Source: Leptodactylus fallax (taxonomy: Eukaryota > Chordata > Amphibia > Anura > Leptodactylidae). From it: DNA of 64,000 bases. The position numbers and the translations under genes are program-made. Positions 21,661-34,658 of the stretch are shown one piece after another (position 1 is the stretch's first letter; each line of letters begins with the position of its first letter). Where the stretch lies: positions 744,001 through 808,000 of the forward strand of contig CAMRHE010000356.1 of NCBI GenBank assembly GCA_947044405.1, in the 5' to 3' direction. The notes beneath the pieces are model-generated. The model saw only the letters and a list, made by a program, of their open reading frames with translations. It was not told where the DNA came from and did no database searches.

Positions 21661-22800
21661 GTGGCTGTTTGTGAGGCCACATTTTCCTGGGTTGGAGTAA
21701 ATAAGAAAACTAGCACAGGGTTCAGCTTTGCAGCAGGTGGTAGAGCTCTTGAGTAACTTGAGGTGGCCTTCCAACTTTGATTCTTTACTAGATTCCAGCC
21801 CTGTGGAACCTGTGGCAGAAAGCCAAGAAGAGCTTTGGCTCTGGGGTCTTGCGCAGTGGGTTCTTTGGTGGAATTCGTGGAAAGATCTAGCAGTCTGTTT
21901 GGGATTTGGAGTTCGGAAGTTCAGAATCCGCCTCAAAATCAGCTGCAAATTCCTTTGTTTAACTGTCCGTTCAAACAGTGAAAACTGTAGAGGAATTGAG
22001 GCGGACTTTCACCTCAGATTCCTCTACATTTTCTGGCCCTCTGGCTCCCAATGCGGGAAGCTCATGCGGAGTTTGGCTTCCTGATACAGTTTTCAGCTGC
22101 TGGTCATCCCCAAGATCAAGCAGGATGCTTATTTTTTTCAGTCCGGAGTCTACCTCAATCAGCACCAAATTCCTCTGTGTGAACATGCCCTTAGGCTCTG
22201 CCTTTCCTATAGGATTGCTCCAGGCCAAAGGATCCTGAGCCAAACCTAACACAAGCCATTCAACTTATTTGTTTAGGTTGGGTCTTTCAAACCTTGTTTA
22301 TGGAGGATTTATTTTAGGACAAATAGCCAACTTTTAAAAGACTGAATTCACACAACTTTTGTTGTTTCCGATTGCTGTATGCACCGATAAGGCTCCCAGT
22401 GCATAGTTAACTGTATCCATAGGCCACATTAACTTGATGGAGACCAAATGAGTGATTCTTGACCTTGGCCTTTTGGATTGGTATCCTTTATGAATGCTGT
22501 ATTGCTCCATAAAGAGGCACCCACCAAAAATCTGTTTATTGCCCTGTGTATGTTTTTTGTTTTTAATATGGGTGCATCATATATACACAGCAATAAAATG
22601 GCATATGTCAGAGGCATATCAGGAAATCCTCCAAACGCATAATATGCAGTCTGTATTGATCCTTCAGCAAGAAGGTGACATTTCTGGTGACAAATGTAAA
22701 TACAGAAGGTTGTAGACAATTGTCCATGGTAAGAAAGCATAGTTCATCTCCATTGGGATTCAGAAGGATTCTTTAATAAATTACCATGGCAATTATAGTT
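21661..22800. repeat. Decayed MITE-like region
   Basis: 21,915-22,200 contains words shared with 55,818-55,985 (GGCCCTCTGGCTCCC against CATCCCTCTGGCTCC; AAGATCAAGCAGGATG against AAGATCGAGCAGGAC), so both are copies of one repeat. It ends near TGTGTGAACATGCCCTTA (about 22,177-22,194), a typical MITE end. The remainder is anonymous. Confidence 0.5.
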
Positions 22801-22804
22801 ACAG

Positions 22805-23047
22805 GTTTGCTCTGTGGCCTTTCTGCTTCAATTATACCTATATGGAAATTGCCAGCGTTTCCGTAGGTATAATTGACATACTGTGATTTCCAAAAACGCG
22901 ACAGTTTTGGAAATCGCCACCTTTCCTCTGAGGGTATTTTTTTTTTGCAGTGTGAGGATGGTATTCTCTAGAATCCCCATCCACTTTGTAGGGACTGTAA
23001 AATGCTGCGGTTTTTGCAGTTTACAGCACGTAGGGCCTCTGCCTTAA
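22805..23047 (+). mobile_element. MITE, same family as 45126-46377
   Basis: Shares the tract ATTTCCAAAAACGCGACAG and TTTTGGAAATCGC with 45,220-45,255, and the right end AGGGCCTCTGCCTTA with GGGGTCTTAGCCTAA at 46,367. It lacks the 951-bp insert found in the other copy. Ends approximate. Confidence 0.6.
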
Positions 23048-23842
23048 TCTAGGGTGATATGACCTGGGGAGATGTTTTGCTGAAAATCTAGATGGACTGT
23101 GGAAAACTGGGCAGCACTCCATGTTGAAGCCGTAATAAATGCCATCCTAGTTCACTATTTATTTTTAGAGCATCATTGATTCCATGGTGCTGTACATTTG
23201 AAGACTCCAAAAACAAGTACGATAGACTAACATAGTGACCAAATGGTTCAGAGGGATTGAGGACCCTGCCTGGAAGGGGGATAAAGACAGTAGATGGGAG
23301 TAGAAGATGGAACTGAGAAGATCTCAGTGACATATACAGTATATTGTACTTGACTAGTTATTTGATTTTAGATAGACATATTTTTTACCCTGTATAGACT
23401 TCATGTTGAAGTATGCTATACTATTCTTCATATTCATATCTCCTGAAAATATATACCTGTTACATCCATACGGTAAATGAGTGGTTAATACCACGGCACA
23501 ACACTAGTAGGGTTGTCATTAATCATCTGTTTAATTGCTCCTGATTCTCTTAACTGCTGATATTACATGTAAATGACCTGATATACATAGGATGCTCACC
23601 CTATTTATGCCCCTCGAGGAACAGATGTTAGTAAATGAAGGAAAATCTCCATAACGTCACACATTCATTATCCTGTAGTTACAAATCATCACGATGTTGA
23701 TGCCATCATTAACACTGAGTGCAAAAATACAGTGCACCAGAGCAATTTGCAGTGCCAGGGATAAGAAGCTGGTATTGTGGTATTTCAAGCAAATATTCAT
23801 CCTTGGCACATATATGACTTTAAGGGATTACATTTACTCTCA

Positions 23843-24010
23843 GGCTGCGGTCATACTAGTGTTGGGTGACAGTTTGGGGACTCCGTCCCCCATTCCACTT
23901 ACAATATGACTTTGGGCGGAAACTCGGCGGACCCCTCTTTTGAAGCGGAGAGGGTTTCTAGTTTTCGAGTCCCCAGGTGGACCCGAATAACTGAAACCCT
24001 AACACTAGTG
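23843..24010 (-). mobile_element. TTA-type MITE family B, shortened copy
   Basis: Left end GGCTGCGGTCATACTAGTG matches the reverse complement of the right end of 56275-56507 (GGCTGAGGTCATACTAGCG). The right end …AAACCCTAACACTAGTG corresponds to the other terminus. It is 65 bp shorter than the other two copies. Confidence 0.65.
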
Positions 24011-25992
24011 TATTAGCATATTTTCCAAGCGGGAAACTTTTTTTGTCTGCATGCCCTCAATCTCAGCTGAATTTTCCAGCGCAGAAGGACTGACATATTG
24101 TCTGTCAGCACACTACGACAGCCTTGCTCTTCATACAGAACTTGTATTCTGCTGACAGTGCCAGGGAGAACAGACATGGGGAATTTGCTTTCCCCACACC
24201 TGCGCTCTTTTATTTTCAGAGTTGGTCTTGCATGTGCTAGACAGTATTACTAATATTACTGTACCTTGGCAATGACAAACAAAGTGGAGGGAATTTACGA
24301 TCTCTTCTGTACAGAAAATTGCCATAGATGTGGCACATCTTTGATACACTGCACATATTTGCCCCAAAGAATGTTGTATATTTCAGTTCTGGCACACAGG
24401 ACCTCCCTTGGTGCTCCAGGACCAAAAATGAATCTTGAACTAGGAAATGTTAAGGTCACCAGGGGAATAATAAAAAGTTAGGGGCTCTATTGTTATGTGT
24501 GTGGTTTGGGGTGACTTGTGCACAATACCATGGTTGCTTTTACGAGTCCCAGTCTAGACCTAGTACTGTGTAACATGGTAATGTGATTCCTGGTTCTGTG
24601 TAATATTCTAAATCATAAAATACATGGCTCTTTCATCATTATTTGTTTTTTTGTTTTTTTTTTTTGGGGGGGGGGGGCTCATGCTTGTTGACTCTATTAG
24701 ACGTTAACCTGCATTCTGTATACTTTTTTCTTTGAGAGGACAACCTCTATAAAAGAGCATTTTTCTACGTGAGTTTGGGTGGTTGGCTTAAAGAGGTTTC
24801 ACTGTATTTGTACATGGTTTAGAGAGTTAGTATTTCTCTTATCTCTGAGGAGTTTACAGGTTAATAACTAATATCTCTAGTAGCCTAGGGCAATAATAAT
24901 ATGTGTTGTTATAAGACGGTTATGGGTTAATACAGAATATCCCTGGAAGGTGGGTTTGAGGTGAACACCTAATAATCCTGATGGTTAAAGATGATGAAAC
25001 TATATATTGTAGTCATCGAAGTAACATTGCTTAGCGTTTTATACGTAAGAATTGTTTGTTTTATTTTAGAAAAAAATGTAATGCTGTTTAACCCAGTCTT
25101 TGGCTCTCATGAATAGAATTTCAGAACCACAATAAATACTGACACTTGAAAAAGGTGGAACAGTAAGAGAGAATTTTATGTAAATATATATGCGAATCTT
25201 GGTCTGTAGAAAGCTAAGGCCACTGTTGTGGTTTACCGTCTACATTCTACAACCTTAATAAACAAAAATTACACAAAAGTATAGAATAAAATATTTGAAA
25301 TCATATATAGTGACAACTGGGGTGTATGGATGGAAAGCAGATTCATAAATAATGCATTATTACCTGGATATTCATTCTTCTTACCTTTCAGTAGGTGGAT
25401 AATTTGTTTGTATGAGATAGCATGGTAATATATGCAAGGTTCTGCCCCCCCCCCCCCCTTCATGTTTTTGGCATCATATTATGTGGTTCATATGCGGTAT
25501 ATAGGTAAATCTTCATTATGAATGGCTGACACCGCCACCCCCTGCTTGCCTTCATTTCATGAAGCTGCAGTTACAGCCAGCAATATTTGTTACATTGGAC
25601 TTGGGGCACTTCAGTAGCTAAACTATATTATTTCTAGCCCTGGGGCATATTTATTAGATTAGAGATTTCACCAGGGAAATTAAGGTTGCTGCTCTTCCAT
25701 GCTAGCTCTCCTGGGGGTCATGTCTTCCCCTGGGCTGGACATTGAGCCCCCAAGCTGAAGCACAGATATGCCATTGACAATGACAGGTCCTCGCTGCTTA
25801 CCTTATTCTCAGGCTGTTGCCACAGGTGTACACATGAGCTTAGTTTATGTATCTAGGAATAAACTGATATGCATTTCTCTGCTGCATTTTTCATGTAGGA
25901 AATGTATGAAGGAAACAATTTCCATGGCATGAATGGGATTTACAATGATCCTAATCGCATATTAGCAATGCCCGTGTGTTTTCTTCAACCAC
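24011..25992. other. EFL1: Intron sequence, nothing recognised
   Basis: Poly-T/poly-G tract at 24,652-24,677 and poly-C at 25,443-25,458. No supported exon or element. Confidence 0.45.
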
Positions 25993-26060
25993 ATAATAAT
26001 AATAATAACTTTATTTATATAGCGCCAACATATTCCGCAGCACTTGACAAATCAGTGGGT
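25993..26060 (-). repeat. SINE/LINE 3'-tail fragment, antisense
   Basis: (AAT)n followed by TTTATATAGCGCCAACATAT and CCGCAGCACTTGACAAATC, the reverse complement of the tail shared by the SINE at 12112 and the LINE at 59367. Too short to tell which of the two it came from. Confidence 0.75.
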
Positions 26061-26244
26061 ACTCCTACCACTTATCTTTTGTGGCATTTTAGCCCAATTG
26101 AAGGCAATGAGGGTAGGAAAAAAATGGTGGTACCAGCTTCAGGAGGATCCTATGTAATAATACATGGTTTATGTACCAGGTATGTGTTTATATAATGAAA
26201 ATGAAATTGTATGTTGGAATCAGTTGCCACTATATGTATGTGTG

Positions 26245-26290
<46 letters not shown>
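26245..26290. repeat. (TA)n microsatellite
   Basis: About 45 bp of nearly uninterrupted TA dinucleotides. Confidence 0.95.
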
Positions 26291-26293
<3 letters not shown>

Positions 26294-26741
26294 GAGAGAA
26301 CATAGCATAGTGTTAGTAGACTATTTGTTCTGTTCTCTTGGGAGGTGAGAAGTGTGATGGGTGGGCAGCATGTTTTCTTCCAGACCTTGGATGGCGTCCC
26401 AGTGCAGGCTGTACTAGTCCATGGTATCCTTTCCGCTCAAAGCTGATCCGTATTGGTAGTCATGTGTCAGAATTAGCTTTTTCACTGCTACTGTATATCA
26501 TTCAGTCTGTAATAATAAATCATAAACCACATTACTACAAATGTAAAGTTCATCTATCAGTCAGGCCTGTGGAGTCAGAGTTTGGCCAGTTTTGTGTGGG
26601 GTTGTAATAAAGTTATTGGCTCTGGCTTCAAACCAGAGCTAGAGTTGGGCTGTGGAAAAATAGAGGAGTTGGAGGTTTTTCCTGCAGACTCCGCAGCCTT
26701 GCTATCAGCTCTCATGATTCTGTTTTAGGAAGTATTTGTAT

Positions 26742-26996
26742 TCTCCATAAAATAATTCTCAAGCATCTTTTCTTAGGATTCTGAATTATTCTTTTACCTT
26801 TTATTCTTCCTACAAATTTATGAATACATTGCCAACTGGGTGTGGCCATTTCTCTTGTCAAAGTGGTGTGTCCTTACAAAGTCTAATACGGTTAGCACTT
26901 AGTGGACAGTGTGAGAGTGTGCAGGATATACCTCCATTTGGTAACACCTAGTTTTCAATTTATTCATAAATTTCTAGGAGGAATAACAGAGGGACA
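26742..26996. mobile_element. Palindromic MITE family C, copy 1
   Basis: Inner inverted repeats around CCTACAAATTTATGAATACA and AATTTATTCATAAATTTCTAGG. A related copy at 39545-39790 keeps CCTAGAAATGTATGTGTAAA and CAATTTATTCATACATTTTT plus a matching TGGTTACACCTAGTTG. Boundaries approximate. Confidence 0.6.
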
Positions 26997-28540
26997 ACTG
27001 TGCCGCGTCAAGCTGCTGATCTGTGGGTGTACCGGTCATATATTGTTGACCTATCCTGCGGATAGGGCCACAAAATGGCCCATTGCCTTGTAATGACCAG
27101 TGTCTTGATGCCCACCTGTGTTGTGACAGTAAAGGGGTGTAAAACGTTACCTGGTGAGTGCCTCTTCTGTCTTGATGCAATTACCTATGGACTTTTTGCG
27201 GAGTGGCTAGAACATATGTTAAGAACTCTTCTCGTCACAGTTTGTCCTTAAAGGAGACTCAGTACTTTACTGTAAGCAGTAGTGCCTGCATTTATCTTCT
27301 CCCTGCCCTTTTGACTGTCCTAAAGCTATGTCCTTGATATTCAAGTTTCAGAAACGCCTTTAAGAGTACAAGTATTTTAATAAAAACAGACATGTCAGGA
27401 GATGTGCTGGGTTCTCTTTAAACAGGAGCAACATCTTTTGTTTTGGAGTCATTCAGGTCCCCACTAATGCCAGGAGATAAGTTCCTTTAGTGGCATTGCT
27501 GCCATATCGGGTTGCTAACAAGCTTTCTATCCCTGTAATAGTCTGTTTTAGCCTGGGGGCAGAGCAGCTGTAGGCAATGATGCCATTTTGGAAGACCAGA
27601 ATGCCTTGTTTAGGATTAATGCCAGATAGAAGGCATTATCACCTTCTGCAAAAGCCTTGCAAAGTGTCCTGCTGTTCTCCCAGCCTTTTATTTTGTGCAG
27701 ACATTTGGTGGGCTAATTTTGTTCTGTGAATCACTAATATGATTATAAAAGTAGCCGACTCATAAGTGCGCGCTGTGCCTGAGCAAACACTTGGGGGCAG
27801 TGTTTCTCATGTATTTTGCTAAACAAAGAGAACAGAGTGTAGAAATTGAACAAAGGAAGGGAGAGGGTTGTGCTCTTTTTTACTTTTTTTTTATATTATA
27901 TTGGCGATGTATTTGAATTGCATGTCATTTCATATGCGTATAGTCTGCCTATAAAATTCTAATTGCTTAAATGTGTAATTTTAGCGGCCTGCATCTGCAA
28001 TGCAAATAATGTTTTGCTTTAAAGGTGGTTGTTAAAAGCAGAAACTGTTTAACTGCCCTATAAGAAGCAGCGTGGAGGAGAGAAAAATAACAATTGCATA
28101 TTGGTATTTTTTTTTTTTGTTGAAAAGATTTACAAAATTCCGTATAATACTGCTATGCTTGTAAGCGTCACTTTATTGTGCCAGCAGCATATGGTTATAT
28201 ACACAGGTAGGGTTATTATTTTTGGATTCCGAAAAGGCTTGAGACCCTAATGCAGACCTGTGTTATAAAAATCATTCTGATTGCCAGGCACATGCAATCA
28301 CGGCACATTGCCAATCCACCCAGGATTTTCATGCATAATGGATGGCTTGTCACGTCTTCCCAAGCAGGTAGCAAAGAGATGCACTTGGCCAGTTATTTTA
28401 TATTTGGCCTCTCATCTTAACAAAATTACATGTTTAACCCACAATCTGTTATGTGGTCCGAAATCCATGTTGGATATAACTTGGAATGATCATCTGGTTG
28501 GCTTGGCGCTGTGCTATTTTAAGAGTACAAGCCAGTATTC
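26997..28540. other. EFL1: Intron sequence; 27,740-28,070 possible conserved non-coding
   Basis: 27,740-28,070 is non-repetitive and contains an octamer motif ATGCAAAT (28,000-28,007), a POU-factor site, next to other AT-rich motifs. The texture resembles conserved non-coding DNA, but no comparison was possible. The remainder shows nothing supportable. Confidence 0.3.
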
Positions 28541-28544
28541 TTAA

Positions 28545-28746
28545 AAGGGATTGTCTACAGCCTTTAAAACATTGCCATACTGACCACAGCTTATATGTGG
28601 TATCACAGCTCAGCCCTGTTCACTTCTGTAGTGCTCAACTGCAATACCAGACCTATCCCATGTGGAGGTGTGACGCTCTTTTTCTAAAAAGCCACCATGT
28701 TTTTGGGTTGTTTTTTTTTATAGAAAGAATCCTGGATAACCCCTTC
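28545..28746. mobile_element. TTAA-type MITE
   Basis: Preceded by TTAA (28541-28544) and followed by TTTA. Left end AAGGGATTGTCTACAG and right end (reverse complement GAAGGGGTTATCCAGGATTC) are weak inverted repeats. Internal words match the fragment at 10150-10300. Confidence 0.6.
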
Positions 28747-28750
28747 TTTA

Positions 28751-30807
28751 TGTGACTGCTGTGTTTCTTTTGTGTGTTTTGCATATACTCATTTGCCTAC
28801 TGTACTTGACATGGTTTTCCACCTAAAACATAAACATGGCCATATACAAATTTTAGTGGTTATGCTTTCTTTACTAAAAGAAAAAATGGCTTTTTCTTAT
28901 TCAGTTGTGGTGCATATATTGTTGAAACAGGAGTGACCACAGAAAGTGCAGCAATATTGCTTGTCACTATATTGATAGGAAGTGATCACAAAGCACCATT
29001 TTAGTGGTGACCATCTGTGTGGTTGTACTTTCTGTTGTCGCTTTTAAGCAACGTCCATATCGGAGATATGTGCTGCAAATTTTCCTCCTGCAGAAATTCT
29101 GCAGCATTCACACTAGCAGCCAAGTAGATTAAAGAGGTTTATGATAGTTGAGTCATCTGGTCACTGGAGATCCAACCGCCAAGATCCCCACTTGAAGTGG
29201 CAGCAGTGCTTGATTCCTCTTGACAGACCTTTTGTCACATGGCCTGTTTGCAACCTAAACCTTTTCAAGTGAATGGGGCTGAGCTACTGTACCAAACACA
29301 GCCCCTATGTAAAGAATGGCAATATGGTATTCAGTGGAAAGGCTGTCACACTCATCTGTAGTTTCAGTTTTGGATAGAAGTTCTCTTGAAAGGGAACATG
29401 ACTCTTTCTACATAGATTTGGGTGCTTGTGTAATGCATATATTAAATCTGAATCAGTGACTAAGGGTGGGCTTTTCAGGGGAGGAAATGGTTGAGTGGAA
29501 ACCCTGATTCATGGAGCAATGGCGCCATCTAGTTCACCTTTATTGTGACATTTCTTAGAGGTTCTGATGTAAAGAGGTTTGTCCTTTTGGTAGATTCTCT
29601 TTCAATTTTGGCTTCATTTAAAGAATTTCATTGTTAATATCACTGTCAATGTCGCTATCATAGACTGCATGACTTGGTGTAGATAGTGATTTGGTCCAGG
29701 CATTGTATCTGGTATGCATGGCCAGGTTAATTCCCTGCCACTGGTTTTATGAGCTTTAGCTTTATATGAAGACATGTGGCAGTATTTTCCTAGAAAGCTG
29801 GTGTTGTGCTATAGGAAATCACAGTGCAGGGACTAGTAAGGTCAGTCTAGGCTGACACGGTAACATGTTTTAGTCACAGACCACCTGAATGTGTTACATA
29901 AAAATGACTCCAAATCCCTTTGCAAATACATTGACCTCTTCACAGAGCTCCCCCGTCCTATTCGTCTGTATGGTGGCAAGTACTTTGTGTTATTTCTCTT
30001 ACATGTGCAGGTATACAGGTAGATGTGCCTCCAGCCATGCAATCCGCTACGTATACCTTTATGTAGTTGGTGTAGAATTGGTAACTTTGGTGCGTGATAT
30101 AAAGCCATGTAATAAAGATAAGTGTTATAGTTGTAAGATATGTACAAATTAGAATAAAATTGTGATCTCGACACTGAGGGGAATTCAGCCTAGAAACAGT
30201 ACAAGGCTCAGCAAATGTTTTCCCTATGGAGATCCTGCAGACTGTGTTCTGCTTTCTGCATATAGCAGCTCGTACTGTGTGCCCCAGACAGACAGATGTC
30301 TCATTTACATTTGTGTACCCAGCATCCTTTGTGTCGGTTTTGCTCGCTGTCTTCTGATGAGTGCTTGGACCTGGTTTTATGGTTTTGGTTCATTGAGGTA
30401 TAAGGGTAAATGATGTATGTATGCAGCTTCCATTCATTATATAGTATTAACCCTTTATTCTGTAGCACTAAGCAGACAATAGTATTTCTAGTACATAGCA
30501 TCGTATGCTAAACACTTAGAATAAAAAATAAAAAAAATCTCTATTTTTGTCAAAATTGCGTTTTTCTTTACAACAATTTTTTGCAACAATAGGCGCCCTG
30601 CAAATTATCTCTTCTCCAGAAGGAAGAGTGTTGTCTCTGTATTTGCCACCTATAGCATGAGTTTTTTTTCCTTCTGGAGGAAAGATAATTTTCCTACTTT
30701 TCCCAGAGAGCCAATCCTGTAGTCTCACTACCCCAGTTGAATCTTTTCAAGGCGATTCAGAGCCTTTCCTGAATATGTAGGAGAATACTACTACCTATTC
30801 CCACACA
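28751..30807. other. EFL1: Intron sequence, with a probable TTAA element at 29133-29396
   Basis: 29133-29396 begins AGAGGTTTATGATAG after TTAA and ends (reverse complement) AGAGAACTTCTATCC before TGAA; it is likely another decayed TTAA MITE. The rest shows no supported exon or repeat. Confidence 0.4.
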
Positions 30808-30811
30808 TTAA

Positions 30812-31255
30812 AGGGGTTTTCCGGGCAAAAAATAATTTATCAAAAAAGGTTGGTTAGTGCTATTAATAGGTTAATAAGTTCAACCAAATACCTTTAGCAG
30901 TGTTTTGAGGGATTTCTGGGTTTCTCTGTGAGCTCCTGGCATCTTCTGCATTTGCTTACATGGGAAGTTTCCTGTTCTGTTTTCCTACAACTACCATGAT
31001 GCCTTGCTCTTCACTCAGAGCTGACTCTTTCCCCCTCCCTTTCTCACTCAGACCCCACCCCTGTTTCCCTAGCTAGCCTGCCAACTACTAGCCCTTCCTA
31101 TCTAACTCACCACCCACCCCATCATACTTACCCTGTCTTCGGGGAAAGACCTTCCGGGCATGGGACTTCACTTGTTCTGGGTGGTCGGCACCTCCTTGAC
31201 GTCTGCCGGCCACTCACATCTGCGCAATAGAGCTGGAGGGTTGGACATTGACTTA
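30812..31255. repeat. TTAA-type element, left end only
   Basis: Starts AGGGGTTTTCCGGGCAAA directly after TTAA (30808-30811). A C-rich interior runs to about 31,255, where CTTAAAGGGTAGC may start another element. No matching right end was found. Confidence 0.45.
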
Positions 31256-32132
31256 AAGGGTAGCTACCTACAGGTGCTACTAGAGAAACAGTCTAGTGGA
31301 TTGGTAACTTGCACACTTTTTCCCAGGGAGCATTTCTTGTAAAGCTATCCATATATATAAGAGATATTTTGCCCAACTCGCTCAGGTCTGCTAAGTGATG
31401 CATGTGTCCTGAAAGTGCTTATCTTCCCAAAAACAAAAGAATTGGACAAGTGAAATCCAACCATTTAATCCTTATCTCACCTGAAGTAAGGTGAGAAAAA
31501 TCGGCAAGTTCAACCGATACACATCTAATGTGTATAGCCAGCTTAAGACTTTCTACACAACTTTTATAGATGTGCAGACACCACATGTTTTCTGCCCAGG
31601 GTAATTCAGATTTACCAGATTGTTATGGAAAATTCTGGACAATCCCAACAAAATTGGGACTGTCGGCAACGATGCGTATTTTGCAGCCTGTGGCAGTAAA
31701 TAGTGCTTGAACTGACCTGGCATATTGTATCTAACAGCTGGACCACATGTCTGCTGGGAGAAAAAAATGTGGGTAGTAGTCTGTTGCAATTAGACCACCA
31801 GCACTAATGGATACATATGTCCATTCTATTTTGTCTTCTGAAAAATAGCTCCAGGCCCCTGTAGACACGCCATGTGGAGCCCAGGTGACTGCCCATACAT
31901 TATGAAAGGGTCATATAAAGTGGTGGACACTTCTAAAAGTTCTGCACCAAAGTTTCAATATCACAACAATGAAAAAGCTGCCCTGCTCAACATTTAAACA
32001 TATTAAAGGGGATTTACTAAACAAAAAGTGTTTTGGCTCAAATTGTGCCAAAAAGCTGGCCAGTTATGTGTTTTAGACACTTTTTAGAGTTTTAAAGGGG
32101 CTTAGCTAAGTGGAGTTGTTAACTGTGCCTTA
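31256..32132. other. EFL1: Intron sequence, nothing recognised
   Basis: No supported feature beyond a possible decayed MITE near 32,000-32,100. Confidence 0.45.
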
Positions 32133-32136
32133 TTAA

Positions 32137-32273
32137 AGAGGTGTCTGGGCTTTTGAGGGCTTTTTGATATTGATGCCCTACTATATTATTTGATATTCAT
32201 GACCTATCATGTGACCTTATCCTAATAATAGATCTGTATCATCAAAAAAGACCCCAAAGCCCGGAAAATGCCT
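32137..32273. mobile_element. Short TTAA-type MITE, 137 bp
   Basis: Flanked by TTAA at 32133-32136 and 32274-32277. The left end contains TCTGGGCTTTTGAGGGCTTT and the right end AAAGCCCGGAAAATGCCT; together they form an imperfect inverted repeat. Confidence 0.8.
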
Positions 32274-32277
32274 TTAA

Positions 32278-33639
32278 TGGAATGCGTCATTATTTTGGAA
32301 CAAAATATTGGTATAAGGTAAGCCAGCCAAGAGGTTGCATAAAGAAAACTGTCATTAACACATCTAGCAAGATGCGCTAAATTTTTCATATATAATGTGT
32401 CAATCGGCTGTGAACTCGGATTCCGTAAAAAGTCACTTATGCAGTTACCAATAGCAACAAGTCACATTTCATCCCACATTTTTCAGCCACACAGCAATCT
32501 GATTCATTCAAGTGCATCTCTTTCCATTGGAATTTTGTCAGAGGTATGTAAGTTGAATGTTAAGAATACTGTATTATATGTATTCATACTTTAGAAAATA
32601 TATGAACCGAAAAATAGTTTATTACTTACTCCCTTAGAGACTCTTTTTTTTTTTTAGCAGGAAAAGTATTTAGCTGGTATGTCAACTATACTGACCTGAG
32701 CACAGTTTTATGGTTGATGTTGGCCTACTATTACCTTAATGGCACACCTTCTAAGACTTGTATAATAGTGTTGCAGACTGCACCATTAATGTTTCAATTT
32801 TATGGACATACTGCTTTGTAGAACTTATTGCAGACTGTAGACCTGTTGATGTTTTAATGTATCGTCTTGGATTACTAGACAATGTTACTGTGGTATGCAC
32901 TGATTCCTGTTAATGTTGAGCCAGTGGATATCTGTAGATGGAAGACCTGCTAATGACTTAACAAAGTGGCAAACAGATGTTTCTCTCTACAGAGGAATGT
33001 AAATTCATAGCACAGCATAGATTTGATGGAAAGAAAACATAATTAGTTACTGTATTACAAGTCTCGACTTTAATCAGATAGATTCTGCAATTAGTGATTC
33101 TTTTCATCTAAATTTTATATTCTTGGTGGTTATGATTTCCTCTGGCAGTGCCACCCTCCCTGAATGTAAAATTTCTGTCATTTTTCTATCACAGACCCAG
33201 TCATACAATAATATCACTGGTGTCTGTTGTGTTTCAGTACGTCAAAGTAGATTTCTTTTCACCAACAGTAACAAGCAATATGAGTAAGTAAAAATAAATT
33301 GACCTTGGTTAACGCGAATATATTATCAGATTTGGCTCATAGGACAGTAGACGTGTCTCCATACTATTAGCCAAACCGACAAAAAAAAAAAAAAAGTGCT
33401 ATTTGTCTAAGAGGAGCGATCAAAAATAGGAGTTTGGTGTTTTCATGATTTTAGGGGAAGAGAGCTCATGAATACACTGGGATCATACATTTTGTTCCCA
33501 GACCATTCTATGGTTTGTCTCTCCTGTTCTTTGTGGTGTTTTAACAAATAATAGTGCAGATCCGCCTCATTACTTTGCTGCCCTTTCATAGGGCCATATA
33601 GTCTGATGACAAATTTACGTTGAAATGATCAAGCCTTAT
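32278..33639. other. EFL1: Intron sequence, nothing recognised
   Basis: No supported exon, repeat or regulatory element. Confidence 0.5.
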
Positions 33640-33930
33640 AAGTGTAACATTTCATTTATTCCATTTCTTACCTATACATTGTAGCCTATAGATGGTTAGA
33701 GAAGCCACTATAATTTCCTATAAGATGGAAAGGAGTAACACATGAATACAGACTACACATTGAGATTGTTTGTAGTCTGTAACCATGGAGTCACACAAAT
33801 CTGCTAAGATGATGTATACACAAAATAGTTTTTTATTTTAAATGCATTGTAGCAATAAAAATATTTATTAAGTAATAGATAACATGTAATTCTTTTGAGA
33901 ATTTGAGAAGTCTTTAATATTGTTATAAAT
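33640..33930 (+). repeat. Unnamed interspersed repeat, copy 2 of 3
   Basis: Contains CAGACTACACATTGAG then GTTTGTAGTCTGTAACCATG, in the same order as copies at 21355 and 43920. Confidence 0.6.
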
Positions 33931-34373
33931 CTGCTGCAAATTTTTACACTGTAGTCATAGTGGTCTTAGTAGGGCCACTTAGGACAGCTTTTCTGTATGA
34001 GAAACTGGTGGTCTTCTTACATAAATGAATAGTGGACTAGAAAACAGGGCTGCAGCCCTATATAGATTTAAACAGAGGGCACCAGATATTTTAACTAGGC
34101 TTTATTCATTTTTTGTGAACTTTGTATTGTGAAATGAAGTTGCTATAAAGCAAGTGAATGGGCCTTTGTTGCAATTTCCTGCCCAGTGGGTGTATGGCAA
34201 CACCATTGTGTAGGGAAATAGAAGGGGCTGTATTCAGAAGTGCTCCAAAAGGTTGGATCTCCACTGACAATGAAGTCAAGACATACCCTGTAATTACCTC
34301 TATTTACTAAAGAGCCCCCCATTCACCTATTAGAAGACATCTCTGCACCTCTTTAGAAGCTAAAAATAAAATA

Positions 34374-34656
34374 TTAGGCTGCTTTCACGCCATGTTTTTT
34401 TTTTGTTTCAGACAGGCTATCAGTTTTTTTGTTTTGTTTTTTTTTTTTGGTTTGATGCAGCAAAACGACTGATCTGTTGATCCATTAGCTTCACATTCAT
34501 GTTTGCTGGATGGAATAGCATAAATGTCTATGCTTTATGCATTGAGCAAAAAAAAAAAAAAAAGTTTTTTTTTTTTTTTTTTTTCTCTTTGCAAAAATGT
34601 ATGCAAAGGATCAACAGATTAGTCCCTGCCTAAAACTTGTTGTGAAAGCAGCCTAA
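34374..34656. mobile_element. MITE with perfect 'TTAGGCTGCTTTCAC' ends
   Basis: Left end TTAGGCTGCTTTCAC and right end GTGAAAGCAGCCTAA are perfect inverted repeats flanked by TA on each side. The interior has an A-run/T-run pair (34,550-34,583) able to form a hairpin. Non-coding. Confidence 0.8.
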
Positions 34657-34658
34657 TA